64,000 nucleotides of DNA, taken from NCBI RefSeq assembly GCF_003148825.1, contig NZ_QGGZ01000012.1, positions 218,697-282,696 on the forward strand, written 5' to 3'. Every line of letters starts with the position of its first letter. Position 1 is the stretch's first letter. Below, one piece after another: positions 44,259 through 54,655 of this stretch. Made by a program: the position numbers and the translations under genes. Origin of the DNA: Streptomyces sp. CG 926 (GTDB taxonomy: Bacteria > Actinomycetota > Actinomycetes > Streptomycetales > Streptomycetaceae). The notes beneath the pieces are model-generated. The model was not told where the DNA came from, made no database searches, and saw only the letters and a program-made list of their open reading frames with translations.

Positions 44259-44708
44259 ATGGACACCACGATGCGCGGCACGATGACCGGCAACGACGGC
44301 AGCCGCCGCCGACCCACGGGCCGGCCCCGGACCCGGCCCGCCGGCCGCCACGACCCACGGCGCCCGGCCGGCCCCCCGCGCACCCTGCGACAGGGCCCGC
44401 ACCACTGGTTCGCCGAACACCTCCTCGCGGTGATCAGCGGCCTGCGCCCGGTCCACTCGCTCCTGGGCCACACCATCGGCCCCGCCTACCAGCAGCTGAT
44501 CACCCTGGCCCCGACGGACCCCCTCCGCGACCGCCTCCGCCCGACGGTCCGCCGATGCGGCCGCTTCACCCCCGGCCCGGGAGTCATCGAAGCCTTCGCC
44601 CGCATCGCCACGGGCGACCGCGTCACCGCCATGGCCTTCCGCCTCGAACAGGGCCCCGACCTCCGCTGGCGCTGCGCAGCGGTAGAACTCCAGGGCCCCC
44701 GCCCATGA
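44259..44708 (+). CDS. Rv3235 family protein
   Basis: 149-residue protein. An Arg/Pro-rich N-terminus precedes the conserved half: HHWFAEHLLAVISGLRPVHS, LGHTIGPAYQQL, then RRCGRFTPGPGVIEAFARI and DRVTAMAFRLE. This is the Rv3235-type domain encoded near secA in actinobacteria. Function unknown; genomic proximity to secA suggests but does not show a role in secretion. The ATG at 44259 follows GGGGGCAG; shorter in-frame ATG codons occur at 44271 and 44280. Confidence 0.8.
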   Translation: MDTTMRGTMTGNDGSRRRPTGRPRTRPAGRHDPRRPAGPPRTLRQGPHHWFAEHLLAVISGLRPVHSLLGHTIGPAYQQLITLAPTDPLRDRLRPTVRRCGRFTPGPGVIEAFARIATGDRVTAMAFRLEQGPDLRWRCAAVELQGPRP

Positions 44709-44741
44709 CCCCCGGCCCGACTCAGCCCCACCGGCGTCTTT

Positions 44742-44770
44742 CAGCCCCGCCGGCGTTTGAGGCGCGGGGG
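44742..44770. repeat. Intergenic palindrome family, copy D (half element)
   Basis: CAGCCCCGCCGGCGTTTGAG followed by GCGCGGGGG matches one arm of copies A and B, with a degenerate second copy just before it (44723-44740). No complementary arm is present. Confidence 0.75.
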
Positions 44771-44832
44771 TCCGGGGGCAGCGCCCCCGGCAACGGCGCC
44801 GCACGGCACCCGGCACCGGCACCCGCACAACG

Positions 44833-44872
44833 CGGCCGGGGCCGGACACCCGAAGGTGTCCGGCCCCGGCCG
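44833..44872. terminator. Bidirectional terminator between Rv3235-family gene and secA
   Basis: Exact 18-nt arms (44833-44850 and 44855-44872) around the stable tetraloop CGAA, between convergent genes. Confidence 0.9.
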
Positions 44873-44899
44873 ACAGCTCACGCGAAACCCCGCGCGGGG

Positions 44900-47698
<2,799 letters not shown>

Positions 47699-47938
47699 CG
47701 AGGTTTGTCTCCTTGCCGGTCGGGCCTGGGCACTGTACGTACACGGGCACGGCAGGTGGGCCCCACCGCAACGGCCATCGTAAGCGAGGACGCGGCCGCG
47801 TCGGGAGGTCCGCCGTTCCCGTGAGGGCACGGGTGCCCGGATTGAGAACGTACGGGGGACACCTAAGGTGCCGCATCGCCCGGAGGGATCACCGAAAATT
47901 GTTCGCCCCCGCGAGCGGAACGGCAGCAGAATTCCTTC

Positions 47939-48514
47939 ATGGAGCCCACGACACTGACTACGGACCGATTGGTATTGCGGCCTTTCGTCCCCGCGGACGA
48001 GGCCGAGGTCTACGCCGCGGCGCAGGACCCCGACATCCAGCGCTGGACGTTGGTCCCCTCCCCCTACAAGGAGGAGCACGCGCACACCTGGGTGACCGAG
48101 ACCGCGCCGGGCGGCTGGCGCGACGGCAAGGCCTTCCCCTTCGCCGTGCGCCTCGGCGCCGAGGGCCCGCTGGTCGCCTCCGTCGGCCTGCACGTCCACA
48201 GCGCGGAGAGCTACGAGGTCGGCTACTGGGCGGTCCGGGAGCACCGCGGCCGGGGCTACACGGTCGAGGCGGTCCTGGCCGTCGCCCGCTGGGCCTTCAC
48301 CGAGCTCGGCATCGGACGCGTGGAATGGCGCGCCGAGGTGGGCAACGTGGGCTCCCGCGCCGTGGCCGAGAAGGCCGGCTTCCAGTTCGAGGGGATGCTG
48401 CGGGCCGGCATCATCCAGCGCGAGACCTACCGCGACTGCTGGATCGGCGCCCTGCTCCCCTCCGACCTGGGCCTGCCCTCACGAACGCCGTACCTGCCGG
48501 CCCCCGCCGGCTGA
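47939..48514 (+). CDS. GNAT family N-acetyltransferase
   Basis: 191-residue RimJ/RimL-type acetyltransferase. Opening TLTTDRLVLRPFVPADEAEV and the CoA-binding stretch YWAVREHRGRGYTVEAVLAV, then VEWRAEVGNVGSRAVAEKAGF are typical. Substrate unknown. It is divergent from secA with 240 bp between starts. The ATG at 47939 fits the family, although its ribosome site is weak. Confidence 0.9.
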   Translation: MEPTTLTTDRLVLRPFVPADEAEVYAAAQDPDIQRWTLVPSPYKEEHAHTWVTETAPGGWRDGKAFPFAVRLGAEGPLVASVGLHVHSAESYEVGYWAVREHRGRGYTVEAVLAVARWAFTELGIGRVEWRAEVGNVGSRAVAEKAGFQFEGMLRAGIIQRETYRDCWIGALLPSDLGLPSRTPYLPAPAG

Positions 48515-48559
48515 GCGCCCTGCCGGCCGCGGGCGTGACCCCCGCTGTCGGTGGTCGGC

Positions 48560-48729
48560 CCTAGGCCGTCTCTTTCGGATCTTGTCGGCCGAGCCCGCGG
48601 CGTCCGGTGCCGTGCCCGGCAAGGCGGAGGGGCGCCCGTGTACCGGACGTACTCGGTCGCCCCGACAACGCGGCCGGGTGCGGTGCCGGGCGACGCGGGC
48701 CCGACAAGATCCGACAGAGACGGCCTAGG
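48560..48729. mobile_element. MITE-like foldback element
   Basis: 29-nt terminal arms at 48560-48588 and 48701-48729 are inverted with one mismatch. The inner arms (48593-48645 and 48648-48700) are also roughly complementary, many differences being G-U compatible, so the whole 170 bp can fold into one hairpin. Both ends read CTAG across the junction, consistent with insertion at CTAG with TA duplication, as in IS5-type (IS427 group) elements; the element proper would be 48564-48725. It has no coding capacity. It stops eight bases before the next gene's ATG. Confidence 0.75.
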
Positions 48730-48737
48730 CTGCGGGG

Positions 48738-49898
48738 ATGACCTTGCTTTCGCTGTCCGCCGACGAAGCCCGTCGTATCGCCCTGCGCGCGCAGGGCTTC
48801 GTCGGGGCGCCCGACCGGCGCGGTGGGGTCCGCGGGGTCCTGCGCCACCTGGGCGCCGTTCAGCTCGACACGATCTCGGTCCTGGCCCGCTCGCACGAGC
48901 TGATCCCTTACGCCCGCCTGGGCGCGGTGGGCCGGGACACCGTGGAGCAGGCCTACTGGTCGGACCGGCACGCCTTCGAGTACTGGTCGCACGCCGCCTG
49001 CATCCTGCCGATCGAGGAATGGCCGCATTTCGCGTTCCGCCGGCGGGCCCGCCGGGCGCGCGGCCACCGTTGGCACGTCCTGCAGGACAAGGAGCGCTCG
49101 ACGCGGGCGGTCCTGGACCGGCTTCGGTCCGACGGCCCGCTGACCTCCACCGAGCTGGGCGGCGCCAAGAACGGCGGCGAGTGGTTCGAGTGGTCCGAGA
49201 GCAAGATCGCTGTCGAGTGGCTGCTGGACACCGGCGAGGTGGTCTGCGGTCGAAGGCGCGGCTGGAAGCGGGTCTACGACCTCCCCGAGCGGGCCGTTCC
49301 CGACGCGCTGCTCCACGACGACCTCGACGACCGCGAGTGCCTGCGCCGCCTGGTCGCCCTGGCCGGCCGGTCCCTGGGCGTCGGCACCCGCGCCGACATC
49401 GCGGACTACCACCGCCTCAAGGGCGAGGAGTTCGACGCGGTGGTCGCGGAGTCCGGGCTGGTACCGGTCGAGGTGGAGGGCTGGTCCAAGCCGGCCTGGG
49501 CGGACCCGGCGGCTCTCGCGCAGCCTCCCAGGGGCCGTCACCGCACGACGCTGCTCTCGCCCTTCGACTCCCTGGTCTGGGACCGTCCCCGGACGGAGCG
49601 GATCTTCGGTTTCACGCACCGCCTGGAGGCGTACGTGCCCAAGCCGAAGCGGATACACGGGTACTTCGCGATGCCCCTGCTCGCGGGCGGCCGGCTCCAG
49701 GGCCGCGTCGACCCGGCCCGCGAGGGTCGCACGCTGGTCGCCCGGCAGCTCTCCCTGACCTCCCCGAAGGCCGCGGGCCCGATGGCCCTCGCGCTACGGG
49801 AGGCGGCGCAGTGGGTCGGCTGCGAGGACGTACGCGTCGAACGCGCGAGCTCCCCCGCGGAAGCGGCGGCCGTCACCGCGGAACTGGCCGCGCTCTGA
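48738..49898 (+). CDS. AlkX/YcaQ-like DNA glycosylase (HTH_42 family)
   Basis: 386-residue winged-helix protein. The N-terminal motif GAVQLDTISVLARSHELIPY contains Q-L-D, the catalytic Q-hydrophobic-D signature of the YcaQ/AlkX branch, as opposed to Q-x-Q in AlkZ. Later family landmarks are YWSHAACILPIEEWP and LLSPFDSLVWDRPRTERIFG. YcaQ relatives unhook DNA interstrand crosslinks and alkylated bases; in Streptomyces they can protect against genotoxic natural products. The ATG at 48738 is the family start, and GCGGGG is the only ribosome site. A foldback element abuts it, so its promoter may lie in or beyond that element. Confidence 0.85.
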   Translation: MTLLSLSADEARRIALRAQGFVGAPDRRGGVRGVLRHLGAVQLDTISVLARSHELIPYARLGAVGRDTVEQAYWSDRHAFEYWSHAACILPIEEWPHFAFRRRARRARGHRWHVLQDKERSTRAVLDRLRSDGPLTSTELGGAKNGGEWFEWSESKIAVEWLLDTGEVVCGRRRGWKRVYDLPERAVPDALLHDDLDDRECLRRLVALAGRSLGVGTRADIADYHRLKGEEFDAVVAESGLVPVEVEGWSKPAWADPAALAQPPRGRHRTTLLSPFDSLVWDRPRTERIFGFTHRLEAYVPKPKRIHGYFAMPLLAGGRLQGRVDPAREGRTLVARQLSLTSPKAAGPMALALREAAQWVGCEDVRVERASSPAEAAAVTAELAAL

Positions 49899-49947
49899 GC
49901 GCCGGAGATCTCCCGGGGACCGTCCTGCCGATCCGGCCGGACGCTCC

Positions 49948-50694
49948 CTAGCGGATTTCGAGGATCTTCTCCCGCATCGCGTAGACCACGGCCTCCATCC
50001 TGGAGTGCAGTTGCAGCTTCTCCAGGATGTTGCGGACGTGGTTCTTCACGGTGTTCTCGGAAATGAACAACTGCTTGGCGATATCACGGTTGTTCATCCC
50101 GGTGGCCACCAGCTTCAGGACCTCCAGCTCCCGGTCCGTCAACCGCGGCGCGGGCACCAGCCGCCGCTCGTCGGTCCGCTGGATCATCGACTTGAACTCG
50201 GTGAGCAGCTTCGACGCCATCGACGGGCTGATCTGCGACTGGCCGTCCGCCACCGCCCGGATCGCCGTGGCCACCTCGTCCGTCGAGATCTCCTTCAGGA
50301 GGTACCCGGTCGCGCCCGCCTTGATCGCGTCGTAGAGGTCCGCCTCCTCGTCGCTGATCGTCAACATGATGATCTTCGCGGAGGGGGCCACCTCCTTGAT
50401 CGAGGTGCACGCCTCGATCCCACCGCGCCGGGGCATCCGCACGTCCATCAGCACGATGTCCGGAAGCAGGTCGGCCGCCTTGTCCACGGCCTCCGCCCCG
50501 TCCCCGGCCTCGCCCACGACCTGGATGTCCTCCTCCTGCGCGAGGACGATCTCCAGTCCCCGCCGGAAGAGCGCGTGGTCGTCGACCACGAGCACCCTGA
50601 TGGGCTCCCGGGCGGTCTCCTGCGACGGGTCGTCCGTCCCGCGGCAGCCCGCGGCGCCGCCGTCCCCGCGCATCGGCCCGAAGCTGTCCGCCAT
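49948..50694 (-). CDS. NarL/FixJ-family response regulator
   Basis: 248-residue two-domain regulator. The receiver (residues 32-148) has VLVVDDHALFRRG, phospho-acceptor Asp in IVLMDVRMPRRGG, Thr in IIMLTISDEE and Lys in GYLLKEIS. The LuxR-type helix-turn-helix is LTDRELEVLKLVATGMNNRD to FISENTVKNHVRNILEKLQL. A 30-residue Gly/Asp-rich N-terminal extension is unusual. No cognate kinase gene is in the window, making it an orphan locally. The ATG at 50694 is well placed. Confidence 0.93.
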   Translation of the reverse strand: MADSFGPMRGDGGAAGCRGTDDPSQETAREPIRVLVVDDHALFRRGLEIVLAQEEDIQVVGEAGDGAEAVDKAADLLPDIVLMDVRMPRRGGIEACTSIKEVAPSAKIIMLTISDEEADLYDAIKAGATGYLLKEISTDEVATAIRAVADGQSQISPSMASKLLTEFKSMIQRTDERRLVPAPRLTDRELEVLKLVATGMNNRDIAKQLFISENTVKNHVRNILEKLQLHSRMEAVVYAMREKILEIR

Positions 50695-50903
50695 GGTTCC
50701 TCCCCCTGCATGTGCTCAGCTGCTGGGCCAACCGGACACACACCGCAGCCGGTTGACTGCACGCCATGATTCCATGCCCGCACCACGGCCCGGGGGCCAC
50801 AAGTGAGCCACCTGGCGCATACCCGTCGCACACCCGTCACACAGGCGCCCCCGCGCAGGCGCCTGAACGCCTGCCCGGGGGCGATGGACAGATGTGATCG
50901 AGC

Positions 50904-51599
50904 TCAGCCGCCGAGCGCGCCGCCGGCGCCGCCCCGCGGCTCCTCCGAGCTGGAGGCACCGTCCGGGTTCACGTGGATGACTCCGTAGTCATAGGCATGA
51001 CGGCGATAGACGACACTGGGCAACTTCGTCTCGGAGTCGACGAACAGATAGAAGTCGTGGCCGACCAGTTCCATCTCGTACAGAGCCTGGTCGAGCGACA
51101 TCGGTGCGGCCGAGTGGGTCTTCTCGCGGACGATGAGCGGGCCTTCGCCCTGCACCTCGATGGATCCGATCCGGGTGATCGGCACCCCGTCGTTCTTCTC
51201 CTCGGACACCGGCTGGCCGCTGCCGTTCAGCGATGCGACCCCGGGCACCACGTCGGCGACCTCCGCCGCCGGGATCCGGCCGCTGCCGCGGCGGGTGTAA
51301 CGCTTGTCGTGCTGCTTGCGCAGCCGGGCCTCCAGCTTGTCCTGAGCCAGGTCCAGCGCCGCATACGCGTCGGCGGCGGCGGCCTCGGCACGGATCACCG
51401 GGCCCCGCGAACGCAGGGTGATCTCCACGCGGTCGGAACGGTCGGCCTGACGCGGGTTGTGCTCCTTGGACACCTCGACGTCCAAGCTGATCACCTTGGC
51501 GTCGAGCTTCTGGATCCGCTCCGGATTCAGCTTCTCGGCCACGTGCTTGCGGAACCGCTCGGGCACCTCGGTCTTGCGGCCCTTGACGACGATGTCCAC
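50904..51599 (-). CDS. hpf: Long-form ribosome hibernation promoting factor
   Basis: 231-residue long HPF, which dimerises 70S ribosomes into inactive 100S particles in stationary phase. The N-terminal domain (VDIVVKGRKTEVPERFRKHV, SRGPVIRAEAAAADAYAALD and DKLEARLRKQHDKR) binds the decoding site. A linker leads to the C-terminal dimerisation domain: MSLDQALYEMELVGHDFYLF and VVYRRHAYDYGVIH. The GTG at 51599 has GGAG six bases upstream and begins exactly at the HPF fold. An in-frame GTG at 51701 with a strong GGAGGAGG could give a 34-residue longer form. Confidence 0.93.
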   Translation of the reverse strand: MDIVVKGRKTEVPERFRKHVAEKLNPERIQKLDAKVISLDVEVSKEHNPRQADRSDRVEITLRSRGPVIRAEAAAADAYAALDLAQDKLEARLRKQHDKRYTRRGSGRIPAAEVADVVPGVASLNGSGQPVSEEKNDGVPITRIGSIEVQGEGPLIVREKTHSAAPMSLDQALYEMELVGHDFYLFVDSETKLPSVVYRRHAYDYGVIHVNPDGASSSEEPRGGAGGALGG

Positions 51600-51925
51600 G
51601 CAGAACTCCGTTCCCGGATAGCTCCGCCCGACGGGGCGAAGCGTCTCCCTTTCGCACCAGACTCCGGTGAAGGCCGGAGCCTCGGACTTGGCGACTTTCA
51701 CCTCCTCCTCCCCCATCGGCAAGATCAACACCCCACCGACTTCGGAGTCGAGAGACAGCCTCCTGAGTTCCTTACAACCGAACATATCTCTCTATGCCGG
51801 TTGTCGGCACCCGCTACCGGAATGTACTTCCGACGAAGTGGCTGTTCCCTCTTACTACCTGCAACGATGGGCCTTCCCCGCCAGTTCCGAATCTATTCAC
51901 AAGATTTTTCTTCTGTGCGAGTTGC
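51600..51925. other. hpf upstream leader region
   Basis: 326 bp between hpf and comF, AT-richer than surroundings at 51770-51940 (for example AAGATTTTTCTTCTG). It probably holds the hpf promoter. It also contains GGAGGAGGAG at 51702-51712 (minus strand) directly before an in-frame GTG. No separate gene is evident. Confidence 0.5.
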
Positions 51926-52714
51926 TCAAACACGAGGCACCCGTCCGATCCGTCTGAACGAGTCCGCCGGCGCGGCCACCACCGCCGCCCGCAACACCTC
52001 CCCCGGGCCCGTGACCAGCCCCGCGGCACGCACCGCCCGGGCCGCCTCCGTCAGCGTCGCCCCCGTGGTGATCAGGTCGTCCACGAGCACGATCCGGGTC
52101 CCGCCCGGCACGAGCCCCCGCGCACCCCGGCGCACCGCCAGCGCGCCCGAGAGGTTCTCCCGGCGCTCCCGGGCCCCCAGGCCCGCCTGGTCCGCCACCG
52201 CCCGCCGCAGCCCCAGTACGGGCGCCACCCGCGCGCGGACACCGGCACGCCGCAGCCGGCCGGCCGCCGTCAGCGCGATCCGGCGGGCAGGATCGTGCCC
52301 GCGCGCCCGGACCTGCCGCCGCGCCGATGGGACCGGGACCAGCACCACGCCCCCGTCCTCCGCACCTCCCGGCCCGGCCGCACCACCCGGACCACCCGGA
52401 CCACCCGGACCACCCGGACCATCCGTCCCACCGCCCAGGACGGCCGCCGCCAAAGCCGCACCCAGCACCCCGGCCAGCGGCAGCGCCCCGCGCTCCTTGT
52501 GCGCCAGCAGGAGGCCCCGTACGGCCCCCTCGTACACGGCGGCGGCCCGTACCCCCGGCAGCCCCGCGGGCCGCGGAGACGGCCGCACCGGCCCCTCCCC
52601 GGCCCCGCTCAGCGCGGACCGGCACTCGGCGCACACCAACTCCCGGACCGCCCCGCAGCCGGCGCAGTCCACCGGCAGGACCAGTCCGGCGATCTCCTGC
52701 CACCAACCCCGCAC
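51926..52714 (-). CDS. ComF family protein (phosphoribosyltransferase-like)
   Basis: 262-residue protein. An N-terminal zinc finger (LPVDCAGCGAVRELVCAECR) is followed by a type I PRTase fold with YEGAVRGLLLAHKERGALPL, the LVPVPSARRQVRARGHDPAR motif and the PRPP loop IVLVDDLITTGAT. In naturally competent bacteria ComFC aids DNA uptake; in Streptomyces the role is unknown. A Gly/Pro insert (TDGPGGPGGPGGPGG) is encoded by tandem 9-bp repeats at 52385-52430. Start GTG 52714 is preferred; TTG 52762 would add 16 residues. It lies 66 bp after lpqB. Confidence 0.85.
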   Translation of the reverse strand: MRGWWQEIAGLVLPVDCAGCGAVRELVCAECRSALSGAGEGPVRPSPRPAGLPGVRAAAVYEGAVRGLLLAHKERGALPLAGVLGAALAAAVLGGGTDGPGGPGGPGGPGGAAGPGGAEDGGVVLVPVPSARRQVRARGHDPARRIALTAAGRLRRAGVRARVAPVLGLRRAVADQAGLGARERRENLSGALAVRRGARGLVPGGTRIVLVDDLITTGATLTEAARAVRAAGLVTGPGEVLRAAVVAAPADSFRRIGRVPRV

Positions 52715-52780
52715 GGCTCCACACTGACGGCCCCGGCCACGGTCCGCGACCCCTGTGGACAACCCGTACGCGAGCGCAGG

Positions 52781-54655
52781 TCAGCCCGGGTACACCGGAG
52801 ACCGGCCACCCGCCACCGTGCGCCACTGCGCCCCCGGCGGCAGCCACACGATCCCGTCCTCCGAGTAGGCGACCACCGGCTTCGGCTTCGCCTCGTCCTC
52901 CGTGGCCGCGACCGCCACCTCCGACAGCCCGGTGGCCCCCGGCAGGCTCGCCGCGACCATGGAGCCGTCGGCCAGCATGTAGCGGGCCTGCTGCACGCCG
53001 CCGTTCTCCCGGCCCACCACCAGCAGCCGCCCGCGCGGCGCCCAGCTCATCGCCGTCACATCGACCATCTGCGGGGCCGCCGGACGCAGCTCGCGCACCG
53101 ACACCGCCGAGGAGTCCGTCTTGCCGTCGGGCCGCTCGATCCGCCCCACGTACAGGACCTTGCCGCCCTCGGGCTGCTCCACCAGCAGCGCGATCCGCGC
53201 CCCGTCCGCGGACGCCTTCAGCGAGGCGATCCTGCGCCCGTCCAGCCCCGCCACCTGCACCTTCTCCGGCGTTCCGGCACCACCGGGCACCCGCCACAAC
53301 CCCGGGGCCTGCGGATCCCGGTCCGCGACCCACAAATCACCCGAGGCGTCCCAGCTCGGCGCGGTCAGCAACGGCGCCTTGCCACCCCTGCCGATCGGCA
53401 ACGGCTGCGGCATCGTGCCGCTCCCGACCAGCGCGACGACGTACAGCGCGTGCTCGTCCTCGGAGATCACGGCCGCCCGACGCTCGTCGTGCGAGACCGC
53501 CGCCGATCTGACCTTGAACCCCGGAGGCGTGGCCAGCGGCCCCGGCACCGATTCGAACCGGGCCTGCTGGTCCTCGCTGCTCGTGTCCAACTTCATCCGG
53601 ACCAGCCGCTTGTCGTTGTCGACGAAGTACTGGAACTCGGGAATCTTGGGCCGACCCGCGATCGCGGCCGCACTGACCTCGCTCACCGAGCACAGCGAGG
53701 TCGACTTGCCGCCGGCCCGCACCAGTTCGACCTGGTCGAGCCGAGAGCCCGTCAGATCCTTCACCGTGTACAGCAGTTGGGTGGCCATCTTCTTGCACTG
53801 CGGCTGCGCGACGTTCTCGGCCTTCTCGTTGAGCGGCACGCGCAGCGTGTTCTGCCCGTCGTACGAAAGGGACTTGGTGCCCGGGCCCAGTTCCGTACCG
53901 GTGGGGAAGCTGGACTCCACGACCGGGGCCAGCCATCGCGAGGGCCCGGCCAGCAGCGACTGCACGGTCTGCGTGGTCGGGTCCATCCGCGAGTCCGGAT
54001 CGGTGCGCTGACGCACGTAGACGGGGTCGGCGACGAGCGAACCGCCCGCGAAGTAGTACTTGTTGACCGGCATGTAGATGCGCTGGAAGTCCGACTCGCT
54101 GAGCACCAGCCCGCTCGGCGGGGTCGAGATCCGCCACTGCTTGTCCTCGTTCTGGACGAGCTGGAGATACTCCTCGTACTCCCTGGCCCCGGTCTGCGGC
54201 TGGTACGCGCTGTGCTCGTCGACGGTCGCGAGCTTCTTGCCGGTCACCTTCCAGCGGGGCCCCTCGGGGTCCTTCTCACCCCGGTTCGGAACCCGGTTGA
54301 GCCCGGAGGAGAGCACGGTGACGGCGGAGCTGGGCTTCCAGTTCTTCGCGGCGGCCTCGGTGAGGTACTTGCGGGCGGTCTCCAGCTGCGGGTCGTCGCT
54401 GGTCATCGCCTCCAGGAAGCCGTCGACGATCTCCGCCGGGCTGGCCTTGTCCGCGGGAGGTACGCCGAACACCCGCACCTGCGAGTCCACGCCCTGCGAG
54501 GCCTGCACCGGGCGGATGTCACCGCTGTCCGGCATGGAGGCACAGCCGGCGAGCAGCAGCCCGGCCGCCCCGAAGGCGTACGCCCGTACGGTACGCAGCC
54601 GCCGGCGCCGCACCCGCGCACGCCCCGCCCGCGCGTCCAAGGGCTCAGCGTCCAT
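52781..54655 (-). CDS. lpqB: Lipoprotein LpqB
   Basis: 624-residue extracytoplasmic lipoprotein that modulates the MtrB sensor in actinobacteria. The signal segment RTVRAYAFGAAGLLLAGCAS has an LAGC lipobox. A GerMN-like sporulation/germination domain (residues 60-320; YMPVNKYYFAGGSLVADPVY, SLLAGPSRWLAPVVESSFP) is followed by a WD40-like beta-propeller (SAAVSHDERRAAVISEDEHA, APSWDASGDLWVADRDPQ). The ATG at 54655 overlaps the mtrB stop by 11 bases, confirming the mtrA-mtrB-lpqB operon. Confidence 0.95.
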   Translation of the reverse strand: MDAEPLDARAGRARVRRRRLRTVRAYAFGAAGLLLAGCASMPDSGDIRPVQASQGVDSQVRVFGVPPADKASPAEIVDGFLEAMTSDDPQLETARKYLTEAAAKNWKPSSAVTVLSSGLNRVPNRGEKDPEGPRWKVTGKKLATVDEHSAYQPQTGAREYEEYLQLVQNEDKQWRISTPPSGLVLSESDFQRIYMPVNKYYFAGGSLVADPVYVRQRTDPDSRMDPTTQTVQSLLAGPSRWLAPVVESSFPTGTELGPGTKSLSYDGQNTLRVPLNEKAENVAQPQCKKMATQLLYTVKDLTGSRLDQVELVRAGGKSTSLCSVSEVSAAAIAGRPKIPEFQYFVDNDKRLVRMKLDTSSEDQQARFESVPGPLATPPGFKVRSAAVSHDERRAAVISEDEHALYVVALVGSGTMPQPLPIGRGGKAPLLTAPSWDASGDLWVADRDPQAPGLWRVPGGAGTPEKVQVAGLDGRRIASLKASADGARIALLVEQPEGGKVLYVGRIERPDGKTDSSAVSVRELRPAAPQMVDVTAMSWAPRGRLLVVGRENGGVQQARYMLADGSMVAASLPGATGLSEVAVAATEDEAKPKPVVAYSEDGIVWLPPGAQWRTVAGGRSPVYPG

